DNA of 64,000 bases, from NCBI GenBank assembly GCA_035649895.1, contig DASRIS010000064.1:1-64000 (forward strand), read 5' to 3'. The position numbers and the translations under genes were made by a program. The notes below the pieces were generated by a model. It worked only from the letters and a program-made list of their open reading frames with translations, did not search any database and was not told where the DNA came from. Every line of letters starts with the position of its first letter. The first letter of the stretch is position 1. Origin of the DNA: DASSUC01 sp035649895. Its GTDB lineage: Bacteria; Actinomycetota; Actinomycetes; Mycobacteriales; Micromonosporaceae. Shown here in pieces: positions 26,091 to 34,396 of this stretch.

Positions 26091-27287
26091 TCATCCACCC
26101 CTCCCCACGTCTGTCTCCTGTCGATCGGCTGGAGCGGCGGGACCGGCTTCGCCCGCCCGCGGCTTCGAGTGCTCCGGGCGCTGCGGGTCCTCCAAGTGCT
26201 CTGGGTCCTCCGAGTGCTCCGGGCCCTCCAGGTGCTCCGACCGCTCCGGCGCGAGCGGACGGGGCTGGTGCAGCGGCCGGACCCGCCGCGGTCGCTGCCC
26301 GGCCCGCCGGCCGGCGCGGCTCGCCGCGCGTTCGTCGATGCGTTCGGCGGCGCGCAGCCGGGCCGAGGCGGCCCGCGGGTTCGCCGACACCTCCTCCTCG
26401 CTCGGCACCTCCGCGCCGCGGGTGAGCAGCCGGATGGTCGGCCCGCTGCCCGGCGGCTCCACCGGCAGGTCGACCGGCGCGGTTGACCTGGCCCGGGCGG
26501 CGAGCGCCTGCTTGACGATGCGGTCCTCCAGCGAGTGGTAGGACAGCACCACCAGGCGGCCGCCCGGCGCCAGCGCGTCCAGCGCGGCCGGGATCGCCCG
26601 CTCCAGCGCCGCCAGCTCACCGTTGACCTCGATGCGCAGCGCCTGGAACGTCCGCTTGGCCGGGTGCCCACCGGTACGCCGGGCGGCGGCCGGGATCGCG
26701 TCCCGGACCAGCTCCGCCAGGCGCGCCGACGAGGTGATCCGCGCCCGGGACCGCTCGCGTACGACCGCCGCGGCGATCCGTGCCGCGAACCGCTCCTCGC
26801 CGTACTCCCGCAGCACCCGCGCCAGCTCGGCGGCGGAGTAGCCGTTGACGACGTCCTCCGCAGTCACCCCGCCGGTCTGGTCCATGCGCATGTCCAGCGG
26901 AGCGTCCCGGGCGTAGGCGAACCCGCGGTCGGCGGCGTCCAGCTGCAGCGAGGACACGCCGAGGTCGAACAGCGCCCCGTCCACGCCCGGGTAGCCGAGC
27001 CCGGCCACCACCTCGGCGAGCCCGTCGTAGCGGGCGTGCACCAGATGGGTGCGCCCGGAGAACCGGGCCAGCCGCGCGGCGGCATGGTCCAGCGCCTCCC
27101 GGTCCCGGTCGATCCCGACCAGGCGGACCTGCGGGTACGCGGCGAGCACCGCCTCCGCGTGGCCACCGAGGCCGAGCGTGGCGTCGAGGTGCACGGCGCG
27201 GCGGCCGGGCCGGGACAGCACCGGGGCGAGCAGCTCCAGGCAGCGCGCCAGCAGCACCGGTACGTGCGTACCACGCGGCTCGCCCAT
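26091..27287 (-). CDS. rsmH: RsmH, 16S rRNA (cytosine-1402-N4)-methyltransferase
   Basis: 398 residues from ATG 27287, with AGGGGG 6-7 nt upstream. SAM-binding and family motifs are VHLDATLGLGGHAEAVL, FDLGVSSLQLD, DMRMDQTGG, YGEERFAARIA, HPAKRTFQALRIEVNGEL and VLSYHSLEDRIVK. It methylates C1402 in the ribosomal decoding site. The C-terminal ~80 residues are a lineage-specific tail in which EHLEGPEHSEDPEHLEDPQ repeats a six-residue unit. It is co-transcribed with ftsL and ftsI. A 186-bp gap after mraZ contains an 11-bp long-range inverted repeat. Confidence 0.95.
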   Translation of the reverse strand: MGEPRGTHVPVLLARCLELLAPVLSRPGRRAVHLDATLGLGGHAEAVLAAYPQVRLVGIDRDREALDHAAARLARFSGRTHLVHARYDGLAEVVAGLGYPGVDGALFDLGVSSLQLDAADRGFAYARDAPLDMRMDQTGGVTAEDVVNGYSAAELARVLREYGEERFAARIAAAVVRERSRARITSSARLAELVRDAIPAAARRTGGHPAKRTFQALRIEVNGELAALERAIPAALDALAPGGRLVVLSYHSLEDRIVKQALAARARSTAPVDLPVEPPGSGPTIRLLTRGAEVPSEEEVSANPRAASARLRAAERIDERAASRAGRRAGQRPRRVRPLHQPRPLAPERSEHLEGPEHSEDPEHLEDPQRPEHSKPRAGEAGPAAPADRQETDVGRGG

Positions 27288-27335
27288 GTCCGACCCCCTG
27301 GTGCTCCCCTGTGCACTACGGCCGCGCGCCGCACT

Positions 27336-27442
27336 GCCAGATCTCCATCCGCTTGCCGTCAACGGCGTGACTGTCGACTGTGGATAATGCGCCTGGCGCC
27401 GGGGAAGGGGCGTCAGGAGCCGCAAGCGCCTGGAGATCTGGC
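27336..27442. repeat. Long-range inverted repeat in the mraZ-rsmH spacer
   Basis: GCCAGATCTCC at 27336-27346 and GGAGATCTGGC at 27432-27442 are perfect 11-bp complements, 85 bp apart. They could pair in the mRNA leader of rsmH. No function is known. Confidence 0.45.
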
Positions 27443-27473
27443 GGTACGACGGCGGCCGGTGTCGCTGCGGCCG

Positions 27474-27905
27474 TCACAGCCCGCCTGCCAACACCCCCTC
27501 TTCGATGCCGGCGAAGTCCTCTTCGCTCTCGGCCAGGTAGGTGTCCCAGGCCTGTCGGTCCCAGATCTCCACCCGGGTGCTCGCCCCGATCACGACAAGC
27601 TCGCGGTCCAGCCCGGCGTACTGGCGCAGGTGGCCCGGGATCGTCACCCGGCCCTGCTTGTCGGGCACCTCGTCGTGGGCGCTGGCGAAGAACACCCGGC
27701 TGTACGCCCGGGCGGCCTTGTGCGTCATCGGCTGTTCGCGCAGCTGTGACGCGATGCGCTGGAACTCAGGCATCGGGAACACGTACAAGCAGCGCTCCTG
27801 CCCCTTAGTGATCACGACACCTCCCGCCAGCTCGTCTCGAAACCTCGCGGGCAGGATCAGCCGGCCCTTGTCGTCCAGGCGTGGGGTGTGGGTGCCGAGA
27901 AACAT
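27474..27905 (-). CDS. mraZ: MraZ, dcw transcriptional regulator
   Basis: 143 residues from ATG 27905, with a GGGGGG run about 9 nt upstream. Two SpoVT-AbrB-like halves each carry the family motif: LDDKGRLILPARFRDEL near the N-terminus and VPDKQGRVTIPGHLRQY in the second half. MraZ forms ring-shaped oligomers that bind repeated GTGG/TGGG boxes before its own gene and repress or tune dcw expression. Four such boxes lie over the promoter directly upstream. It is the first gene of the mraZ-rsmH-ftsL-ftsI unit. Confidence 0.96.
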   Translation of the reverse strand: MFLGTHTPRLDDKGRLILPARFRDELAGGVVITKGQERCLYVFPMPEFQRIASQLREQPMTHKAARAYSRVFFASAHDEVPDKQGRVTIPGHLRQYAGLDRELVVIGASTRVEIWDRQAWDTYLAESEEDFAGIEEGVLAGGL

Positions 27906-27955
27906 TCGGCCCACCCCCCTCGGCGCACCCCCCGTGTGGCAGGACACCCCCGCCC

Positions 27956-27997
27956 TGCCACAGTGCCCCACTGTACTCCACTTCCCTCCACCGTCAA
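27956..27997 (-). promoter_or_regulatory. mraZ promoter overlaid with four MraZ boxes at 10-bp period
   Basis: On the minus strand a -35 TTGACG (27992-27997) and a -10 TACAGT (27970-27975) are 16 bp apart. Boxes GTGGAG (27986-27991), GTGGAG (27976-27981), GTGGGG (27966-27971) and GTGGCA (27956-27961) repeat every 10 bp through the spacer and the -10. That is the arrangement expected for an MraZ ring binding one face of the DNA, and it implies autorepression. Confidence 0.75.
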
Positions 27998-28236
27998 TGG
28001 AAAAGAGGCCATAACCGCCCTCATCCGAACGGTAAAAGCCCTGCTCAGAATGGGTGGAGCCGAGTGGAGGGCAGCGGTCGGCACGGCCTCACCGGTCCGC
28101 TATCTGACAGCCTCGGCGTACGGAACGAACCAGGCATCAACCCACAGAAAAGCGCAGACACCCGCGCCGCGCGGTTGCCGTGGAGGAGAGTGGGGACCTG
28201 CTCAGGCTGCCGCAAAAGCGGGGTGAGGCGGTTCGG

Positions 28237-28252
28237 TACCCTTCCGTCCGTG
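28237..28252 (+). promoter_or_regulatory. Leaderless promoter element of murT
   Basis: TACCCT at 28237-28242 is followed after 7 nt by the murT GTG. No Shine-Dalgarno sequence is present, so transcription probably begins at the start codon. Confidence 0.45.
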
Positions 28253-29503
28253 ACAGACGGGAAGCTGCCGCTGCGGACCAGGCTCGCCAGCACGGTGTCC
28301 CGGGGAGCCGCCGCGCTGTCCCGGGCGACCGGACGCGGGGACGGGTCGGTCATCGGCGGCCGGCTCGGTCTGCTGATCGACCCGGAGCTGCTCGCCAACC
28401 TGGCCGCCGGCCGGCAGGTCGCGCTCATCTCCGGGACCAACGGCAAGACCACCACCACCCGGCTGACCGCCGCCGCGCTCGGCGTCCTGGGGCCGGTGGC
28501 GACCAACTCGTTCGGGGCCAACATGCCCAGCGGCCACACCTCGGCCCTGGCCCGCGCCGGAAATACTCCGTACGCGGTGCTGGAGGTGGACGAGCACTAC
28601 CTCTCCGCGGTGCTGGCGTCCACCTCACCGCGGGTGGTCGCGCTGCTCAACCTCAGCCGGGACCAGCTGGACCGGGCCAAGGAGGTGGCGATGATGGCCC
28701 AGCTGTGGCGCGACGCGCTCGCCCAGCACCCCGGCGTGCAGGTGGTCGCCAACGCCGACGACCCGATGGTCACCTGGGCCGCCACCCCGCAGGGCCCAGC
28801 CGGTGACGGGCCCGCCGTCACCTGGGTCGCCGCCGGCCAGCGGTGGCACGACGACTCCTGGGTGTGTCCCCGCTGCGGCGCGCACATCGAGCGCGCCGGC
28901 GGGCAGTGGTGGTGCACCGGCTGCCCGCTGCGCCGGCCGGATCCACAGTGGACGGTCGACGGCGACGCGGTGGTCGACCCCGGCGGCATCCGCCACCACG
29001 TCGCGCTGCGCCTGCCCGGACGGGTCAACCTCGCCAACGCGGCGACCGCGCTCGCGGTCGCCGCCGAGCTCGGCGTACCGGTGGCCCGGGCCGTGCCGCG
29101 GCTGGCCGAGGTGACCTCGATCGCCGGGCGGTACGCGACCGTGGCCCGCGACGGGCGCACGATCCGGCTGCTGCTGGCGAAGAACCCGGCCGGCTGGCTG
29201 GAGGCGTTCGACATGGCCGAGGAGGCGCCGACGCTACTGTCGATCAACGCGCGGGACCCGGACGGGCTGGACACCTCCTGGCTGTTCGACGTCGACTTCT
29301 CCAGCCTGCGCGGGCGCCGCGTGCTGGTCACCGGCGACCGGGCGTACGACCTCGCGGTCCGGCTGGAGGTCGACGGCGTGGCGTTCACCCACGTGCGCTC
29401 GTTCGACCAGGCGGTCGCCGCGGTGCCACCGGGGCGGCTGGAGGTCATCGCCAACTACACCGCATTCCAGGACATCCGAGCGGAGCTGGACCGTGTCAAC
29501 TGA
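28250..29503 (+). CDS. murT: MurT, ligase subunit of lipid II isoglutaminyl synthase
   Basis: 417 residues from GTG 28250. A Mur-ligase-like ATP site ALISGTNGKTTTTRLTAA is followed by NSFGANMPSGH and LNLSRDQLDR. A four-cysteine zinc ribbon, CPRCG...WWCTGC, is inserted in the middle domain, as in characterised MurT. PGRVNLANAATAL and LLLAKNPAGW precede the DUF1727 C-terminal part. With GatD it amidates D-Glu of the stem peptide on lipid II to D-isoglutamine. It overlaps gatD by 11 nt and is divergent from mraZ. Confidence 0.95.
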   Translation: MTDGKLPLRTRLASTVSRGAAALSRATGRGDGSVIGGRLGLLIDPELLANLAAGRQVALISGTNGKTTTTRLTAAALGVLGPVATNSFGANMPSGHTSALARAGNTPYAVLEVDEHYLSAVLASTSPRVVALLNLSRDQLDRAKEVAMMAQLWRDALAQHPGVQVVANADDPMVTWAATPQGPAGDGPAVTWVAAGQRWHDDSWVCPRCGAHIERAGGQWWCTGCPLRRPDPQWTVDGDAVVDPGGIRHHVALRLPGRVNLANAATALAVAAELGVPVARAVPRLAEVTSIAGRYATVARDGRTIRLLLAKNPAGWLEAFDMAEEAPTLLSINARDPDGLDTSWLFDVDFSSLRGRRVLVTGDRAYDLAVRLEVDGVAFTHVRSFDQAVAAVPPGRLEVIANYTAFQDIRAELDRVN

Positions 29504-30236
29504 GTCCCGGCCCGGCCGGCGGGCCTGCGTCAGCGCGCTGCGCATCGTGTGGCTCTACCCCGACCTGCTGTCCACCTACGGCGACCGGGGGAACCTGCTG
29601 GTCCTCGCCCACCGCGCCAAGCGGCGCGGGCTGCCGGTCCACGCCTTCGAGGTGGCCTCGCACGAGCCGGTCCCCGACTCCGCCGACATCTACCTGCTCG
29701 GTGGCGGTGAGGACGGCCCGCAGGCGCTGGCCGCGCAGCGGCTGGCCACCGACGGCGGGCTACACCGCGCGGTCGCCCGCGGCGCCGTGCTCTTCGCGGT
29801 CTGCGCCGGCTACCAGCTGGTGGGGGCGTCGTTCTTCGCCAAGGGCGCGCGCTGCGGCGGGCTGGAGCTGCTGGACGCGTACTCCGACCGGGGGCCCACC
29901 CGGGCCGTGGGCGAGCTGGCCGGCGAGGTCGACCCGCAGCTGGGCCTGCCCGCGCTGACCGGGTTCGAGAACCACGGCGGGCGCACCCACCTCGGCCCCG
30001 ACGCCCGGCCACTGGCCCGGGTCAGCGTGGGCGTCGGCAACGACGGACAGACCGAGGGCGCCTGGCACGGCCGGGTGCTCGGCACCTACTCGCACGGGCC
30101 CGCGCTGTCGCGCAACCCGGCACTGGCCGACCTGCTGCTTCGCTGGGCTACCGGCGACGAGCCGCTGGTGCCGCTGGACGACACCTGGCCCGGCCGCCTG
30201 CGCGCCGAGCGGCTCGCCGCGGTCAAGGCCGGCTGA
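29493..30236 (+). CDS. gatD: GatD, glutamine amidotransferase subunit of lipid II isoglutaminyl synthase
   Basis: 247 residues. A class I-like triad glutaminase: the nucleophile Cys lies in LFAVCAGYQLVG, the histidine in GTYSHGPALSRNP. The N-terminal motif LRIVWLYPDLLSTYGDRGN is typical of GatD/CobB-like proteins. It supplies ammonia to MurT. The start overlaps the murT end by 11 nt, so the subunits are coupled. The last codons (VKAG) and the stop are repeated almost exactly just downstream (GGTCAAGGCCGGCTGAGCC twice), followed by a terminator shared with leuS. Confidence 0.94.
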   Translation: MSTESRPGRRACVSALRIVWLYPDLLSTYGDRGNLLVLAHRAKRRGLPVHAFEVASHEPVPDSADIYLLGGGEDGPQALAAQRLATDGGLHRAVARGAVLFAVCAGYQLVGASFFAKGARCGGLELLDAYSDRGPTRAVGELAGEVDPQLGLPALTGFENHGGRTHLGPDARPLARVSVGVGNDGQTEGAWHGRVLGTYSHGPALSRNPALADLLLRWATGDEPLVPLDDTWPGRLRAERLAAVKAG

Positions 30237-30249
30237 GCCGGTCAAGGCC

Positions 30250-30290
30250 GGCTGAGCCCGGTCAGCTCAGCCGGCCGACCGGGCTCAGCC
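30250..30290. terminator. Bidirectional terminator between gatD and leuS
   Basis: Perfect 14-bp arms GGCTGAGCCCGGTC (30250-30263) and GACCGGGCTCAGCC (30277-30290) with a 13-nt loop. They lie between the convergent gatD and leuS genes. No T-tract; the stem is symmetric and can act on both strands. Confidence 0.7.
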
Positions 30291-30335
30291 CACCCGGCCC
30301 GGGCTACCTACCCGACCGGGCTTACCTCACCACGC

Positions 30336-33158
30336 CTACACCACCACGCTGACCATCCGACCGGGCACGACGATCACCTTCCGCGGCTCCCGCCCGGCCA
30401 GGTGCCCGGCCACCTCGGCCAGCGCGGCCGCCTGTACCTCCTCCTCGGTGGCCTCCGTCGACACCTCGACGCGCCCCCGGACCTTGCCGTTGACCTGCAC
30501 CGGGTAGGTGACCGCGGCGGCCACCAGCCAGGCCGGGTCGGCGACCGGGAACGGCGCGTACGCCAGCGACTCCTCGTGCCCCAGCCGCCGCCACAGCTCC
30601 TCGGCGATGTGCGGCGCCGCCGGGGCCAGCATCAGCACCAGCGGCTCGACAACCTCGCGCGGGGTGCCACCGGCGGCCGAGACCATCGTGGCCCGGTTGG
30701 TCAGCTCGATCAGCTTGGCGATGGCCGTGTTGAACCGCAGCCCGACCATGTCCGACCGGACGCCCTCGATGGTGCGGTGCAGCAGCCGCCGGGTCTCGGC
30801 GTCAGCCTCCACATCGGACGCCCGCGTCGCGCCGGTCTCCTCGTCGACCGCCAGCCGCCATACCCGCTGCAGGAACCGGTACGCCCCGACCACCGCGCGC
30901 GTCTCCCACGGGCGGGAGACATCCAGCGGGCCCATCGACATCTCGTACACCCGGAACGTGTCCACGCCGTAGGCGGCGCACATATCGTCGGGGGTCACCA
31001 CGTTCTTCAGCGACTTGCCCATCTTGCCGTACTCGCGCCGGACCTCGGTCTCGCCGTAGAAGTAGCGACCGTCCCGCTCGACCACCTCCTCGGCCGGGAC
31101 GTAGACCCCGCGCGGGTCGGTGTACGCGTACGCCTGGATGTAGCCCTGGTTGAACAGCCGGCGGTACGGCTCGAACGAGGAGACGTGACCCAGGTCGTAC
31201 AGGATCTTGTGCCAGAAGCGGGAGTACAGCAGGTGCAGCACGGCGTGCTCGACGCCGCCGACGTACAGGTCGACCCCGCCGCAGTCGCCGGCCGCCCGCG
31301 GGCCCATCCAGTACCGCTCGTTCTCCGGGTCCACCATGGACTTGTCGTTGGTCGGGTCCAGGTAGCGCAGCTGGTACCAGCAGGAGCCGGCCCAGTTGGG
31401 CATCACGTTGGTCTCCCGGTGGTAGCGCCGCGGGCCGTCGCCCAGGTCCAGCTCGACCTCGACCCACTCGGCGTTGCGCGACAGCGGCGTCTCCGGGTTG
31501 GAGGCCGCGTCTTCCGGGTCGAAGGTGCGCGGCGAGAAGTCGGCCACCTCGGGCAGCTCGACCGGCAGCATCTCCTCGGGCAGGGCGACCGGCAGGCCGG
31601 TCTCGTCGTACACGATCGGGAACGGCTCACCCCAGTAGCGCTGGCGGCTGAACAGCCAGTCCCGCAGCCGGTACGTGGTCGCGCCCGCGCCGTGCCCGTG
31701 CTCCTCCAGCCACTCGATGATGCGCGCCTTGGCCCCGGCCACGCCCAGCCCGTCCAGCAGCCCGCTGTTGATGGCCGGCCCCTCGCCGATGTACGCCTTG
31801 CCGTCGAAGCTGTCCGGCGGCTGCACGGTACGCAGGATCGGCAGGTCGAAGACCTCGGCGAAGTCCCAGTCCCGCTGGTCCTGGCCGGGCACCGCCATGA
31901 TCGCGCCGGTCCCGTAGCCCAGCAGCACGTAGTCGGCGATGAAGATCGGGATCGGCGCGCCGTTGGCGGGGTTGGTGGCGTAGCCGCCGATGAACACGCC
32001 GGTCTTCTCCCGCGCGTCGGCCTGGCGCTCCACCTCGCTCTTGCCGGCGGCGAAGGCGCGGTACGCGCCGACCGCCTGGCGCGGCGTGGCGTGCCCGCCC
32101 GTCCATGCCGGTCTGGTCCCCTCCGGCCAGGCGTCCGGCACCAGCGCGTCCACCAGCTCGTGCTCGGGGGCCAGCACCATGTAGGTCGCCCCGAAGACCG
32201 TGTCCGGCCGGGTGGTGAAGACCTGGATCTTGGCGCCGTCTGCCGGAAAGTCGATATACGCGCCCGTGGACCGGCCGATCCAGTTGCGCTGCATCAGCTT
32301 GACCTGCTCGGGCCAGTCCAGCACGTCCAGGTCGGCCAGCAGCCGGTCGGCGTAGGCGGTGATCCGCATCATCCACTGGCGCAGGCTGCGCCGGAAGACC
32401 GGGAAGTTGCCGCGTTCCGACCGGCCCTCGGCGGTGACCTCCTCGTTGGACAGCACCGTGCCCAGGCCCGGGCACCAGTTGACCGGCGCCTCGCTGACGT
32501 AGGCCAGCCGGTGGTCGTCGACGATGCGCCGGCGCTCCACGTCGGACAGCTGGGCCCAGGGCCGCCCGTCCGGGGTGGGGCGGGCACCGGACTCGTACGC
32601 GGCGACCAGCTCCGCGATCGGGCGGGCCTGGTCGGCCGCCGGGTCGTACCAGGAGTTGAAGATCTGCAGGAAGATCCACTGGGTCCAGCGGTAGAACGCG
32701 ACGTCGGTGGTTGCGATGGAGCGCCGGGCGTCGTAGGCCAGGCCCAGCCGGCGCAGCTGCGCCCGGTAGCGCTCGATGTTCTCCTCGGTGGTCTTGCGCG
32801 GGTGCGTGCCGGTCTGTACGGCGTACTGCTCGGTCGGCAGCCCGAACGCGTCAAAGCCCATCGTGTGCAGCACGTTGCGCCCGACCATCCGCTGGAACCG
32901 GCCGTAGCAGTCGGTGCCGATGTAGCCCAGCGGGTGCCCGACGTGCAGCCCGGCACCGGACGGGTACGGGAACATGTCCTGCACGAACAGCTTCTCCGCG
33001 CCGAACCGGGGATGGTCGGGGTCGGCCAGGTCACCGGCCGGGTTGGGGGCGTGGAAGGTGCCGCGCTCCTCCCAGTAGTCCTGCCAGCGCAGCTCGATCT
33101 CGCCGGCCATTGTCGCGGTGTAGCGGAAGGGCGGGATGTCCGCTTCGATCTGGGTCAT
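30336..33158 (-). CDS. leuS: Leucyl-tRNA synthetase
   Basis: 940 residues of class I synthetase. The HIGH motif is in PSGAGLHVGHPLGY, and the KMSKS motif appears as KMGKSLKN. Between them is a full CP1 editing domain (TTRPDTVFGATYMVLAPEH, GYGTGAIMAVPGQDQRD). The C-terminal anticodon-binding and tail domains end VNGKVRGRVEV. It charges tRNA-Leu and edits mischarged isoleucine or norvaline. Upstream is a leader peptide with two Leu codons and an intrinsic terminator, so expression is probably controlled by attenuation on leucyl-tRNA supply. Confidence 0.97.
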   Translation of the reverse strand: MTQIEADIPPFRYTATMAGEIELRWQDYWEERGTFHAPNPAGDLADPDHPRFGAEKLFVQDMFPYPSGAGLHVGHPLGYIGTDCYGRFQRMVGRNVLHTMGFDAFGLPTEQYAVQTGTHPRKTTEENIERYRAQLRRLGLAYDARRSIATTDVAFYRWTQWIFLQIFNSWYDPAADQARPIAELVAAYESGARPTPDGRPWAQLSDVERRRIVDDHRLAYVSEAPVNWCPGLGTVLSNEEVTAEGRSERGNFPVFRRSLRQWMMRITAYADRLLADLDVLDWPEQVKLMQRNWIGRSTGAYIDFPADGAKIQVFTTRPDTVFGATYMVLAPEHELVDALVPDAWPEGTRPAWTGGHATPRQAVGAYRAFAAGKSEVERQADAREKTGVFIGGYATNPANGAPIPIFIADYVLLGYGTGAIMAVPGQDQRDWDFAEVFDLPILRTVQPPDSFDGKAYIGEGPAINSGLLDGLGVAGAKARIIEWLEEHGHGAGATTYRLRDWLFSRQRYWGEPFPIVYDETGLPVALPEEMLPVELPEVADFSPRTFDPEDAASNPETPLSRNAEWVEVELDLGDGPRRYHRETNVMPNWAGSCWYQLRYLDPTNDKSMVDPENERYWMGPRAAGDCGGVDLYVGGVEHAVLHLLYSRFWHKILYDLGHVSSFEPYRRLFNQGYIQAYAYTDPRGVYVPAEEVVERDGRYFYGETEVRREYGKMGKSLKNVVTPDDMCAAYGVDTFRVYEMSMGPLDVSRPWETRAVVGAYRFLQRVWRLAVDEETGATRASDVEADAETRRLLHRTIEGVRSDMVGLRFNTAIAKLIELTNRATMVSAAGGTPREVVEPLVLMLAPAAPHIAEELWRRLGHEESLAYAPFPVADPAWLVAAAVTYPVQVNGKVRGRVEVSTEATEEEVQAAALAEVAGHLAGREPRKVIVVPGRMVSVVV

Positions 33159-33194
33159 CAGTCCTCACTCGGGGTCTGTCACTTCCAGGGCAAG

Positions 33195-33250
33195 AAAAAA
33201 CCCCTCACACGAGGGGTTGCCGTGCCGTCGCGTGGTCGCGTCAGCACGGC
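33195..33250 (-). promoter_or_regulatory. leuS transcription attenuator (pause hairpin plus terminator)
   Basis: On the minus strand, a hairpin GCCGTGC/GCACGGC with an inner CGCG/CGCG stem (33219-33250) overlaps the leader peptide end. It is followed directly by the intrinsic terminator AACCCCTC-GTGT-GAGGGGTT and six T residues (33195-33218). This is 36 nt before the leuS ATG. The order leader peptide, pause hairpin, terminator is classic ribosome-dependent attenuation. A partial antiterminator pairing (GCACG with CGTGT) is possible but weak. Confidence 0.7.
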
Positions 33251-33276
33251 TCGCTAAGGAGGAAGCCCCGGGTCAT
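33241..33276 (-). CDS. leuS leader peptide (MTRGFLLSEPC)
   Basis: An 11-codon ORF from ATG 33276 with consecutive CTC CTT leucine codons, ending at TGA inside the first attenuator hairpin. TACACT (33283-33288 on plus as its complement) lies 6 nt before the ATG, so the leader is probably leaderless and its ATG is close to the transcription start. A ribosome stalled at the Leu codons would change pairing downstream. Too short for similarity evidence; the call rests on position, codons and the adjoining terminator. Confidence 0.6.
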   Translation of the reverse strand: MTRGFLLSEPC

Positions 33277-33363
33277 GCCCGGAGTGTACCCCTGGCGTAT
33301 CGACCCCGCACACCGGTATCTGCGGGTCCGACCGTCCCTGCGGCGGCTCTCTTTGGACGATCG

Positions 33364-33391
33364 GGATTACCCCCGCGCTTGCGGGGACGAC
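33364..33391. CRISPR. Solitary CRISPR-like repeat, type I-E style
   Basis: A 28-bp element reads on the minus strand GTCGTCCCCGC...GCGGGGGTAATCC, with a perfect CCCCGC-GCTT-GCGGGG stem on plus. This is the form of actinobacterial I-E repeats (GTCGTCCCCGC start, xTxATCC end). A partly matching element (TGCGGGTCCGAC) ends at 33332, 31 bp before it, about one spacer length. No further copies or cas genes are seen, so this is not an array; a relic or chance hairpin is possible. Confidence 0.4.
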
Positions 33392-33568
33392 TCCACCTCG
33401 GCGGGCCACCGGGCGCTGGCCTACGTCGTCCCATACGCGCCCTGAGCATCCGGTGGAGGTCCGCCTCGTCCGGAGGCGACCTGTAGCTCACCGTTCGATG
33501 CCCGACCGGCGCGACTCGCCCGTATGCAAGAGATGTCGGCTGCGGGCCGTCTGTGCGAGGCTCGAAGC

Positions 33569-34396
33569 GTGCGGACCGGAATCGAGGTAACACTGGCCGG
33601 GCCGGCCGGCGCCGTGGATGCCCGGCAGGCGCTGGTCCGCCTGTCCGAGCTGCTCGACCTGCTTGCGGCGCTGGAGCATGCCAGCGTCGATGTCCATGCC
33701 ACCCGCCGGCCTCCCGCTCGTAGCAAGTGGACGTTCTCCGATCTCGGTCTCGGCAGCGTGCGTGCGGCGCTCGCCCCGCTGGAGCCCCGGCCGGGTGCTT
33801 CGTTCGACGACCTCGACCAGGTGCCGCTTCGGGCCGTCGAGGGCTTCGCCCGGGTGGAGGACGAGGAGCGGCTGCCAGACGGCTGGAGCGTCGACGCCGC
33901 GAGGAAGGCGCGGACCCTCGCCGCACACTTCGGGGCGACTCCAGAGACCGGGATGAGGCTGGCCCTTCTCGTCAACGGGGAGCAGCGGACGGCCGTGCAC
34001 GTGACCCGCCGGGCGGCGGTCAACCTCAGCCGGGCGCTGCAGGTCCGGCGGGAGTCCATCGGCTCGCTCACGGGCCGGATCGACTCGATGAGCCTGCATG
34101 CCAAGCCGTACGCCGGGCTTTGGCGGGTCCGGGGGGGCAACCGCGTGATCATCGAGCTTCCCAATGGCGACCTGGTAGAACAGGCACGCCATGCGCTGGG
34201 CCAGCGGGTGCAGGTGCACGGCCGGATCAGTCGCAACGAGGCCGGACAGATCCTGCACCTTCGGGCCACCACGATCGAGGTACTGCCTGACGAGTCGTAC
34301 GCGCCGCCGCTGACCCACCTCGTCGGGGCTGACCCCGATATCACGGGTGGGATGGAGCCCGTCCAGTACCTGGAGGCCCTTCGCGGGTCGGCCTGA
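33569..34396 (+). CDS. Conserved-looking protein of unknown function upstream of a PIN gene
   Basis: 275 residues from GTG 33569, with GAGG 8 nt upstream. No family recognised. The N-terminal ~60 residues have an ARQALVRLSELLDLLAALEHA helix. The middle has DGWSVDAARKARTLAAHFGATPETGMRL. Residues about 195-260 are beta-rich (NRVIIELPNGDLVEQARHAL, VQVHGRISRNEAGQILHLRA), like a small OB- or SH3-like barrel. It overlaps the PIN gene by 50 nt, so the pair is co-translated. An antitoxin or RNA/DNA-binding partner role is possible but only inferred from the neighbour. Confidence 0.65.
   Translation: MRTGIEVTLAGPAGAVDARQALVRLSELLDLLAALEHASVDVHATRRPPARSKWTFSDLGLGSVRAALAPLEPRPGASFDDLDQVPLRAVEGFARVEDEERLPDGWSVDAARKARTLAAHFGATPETGMRLALLVNGEQRTAVHVTRRAAVNLSRALQVRRESIGSLTGRIDSMSLHAKPYAGLWRVRGGNRVIIELPNGDLVEQARHALGQRVQVHGRISRNEAGQILHLRATTIEVLPDESYAPPLTHLVGADPDITGGMEPVQYLEALRGSA

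Noticed and set aside
30402..33257. A 951-codon plus-strand ORF opposite leuS
   Set aside because: No domain resemblance and Arg/Val/Gly-biased; leuS on the minus strand has all class I synthetase motifs.
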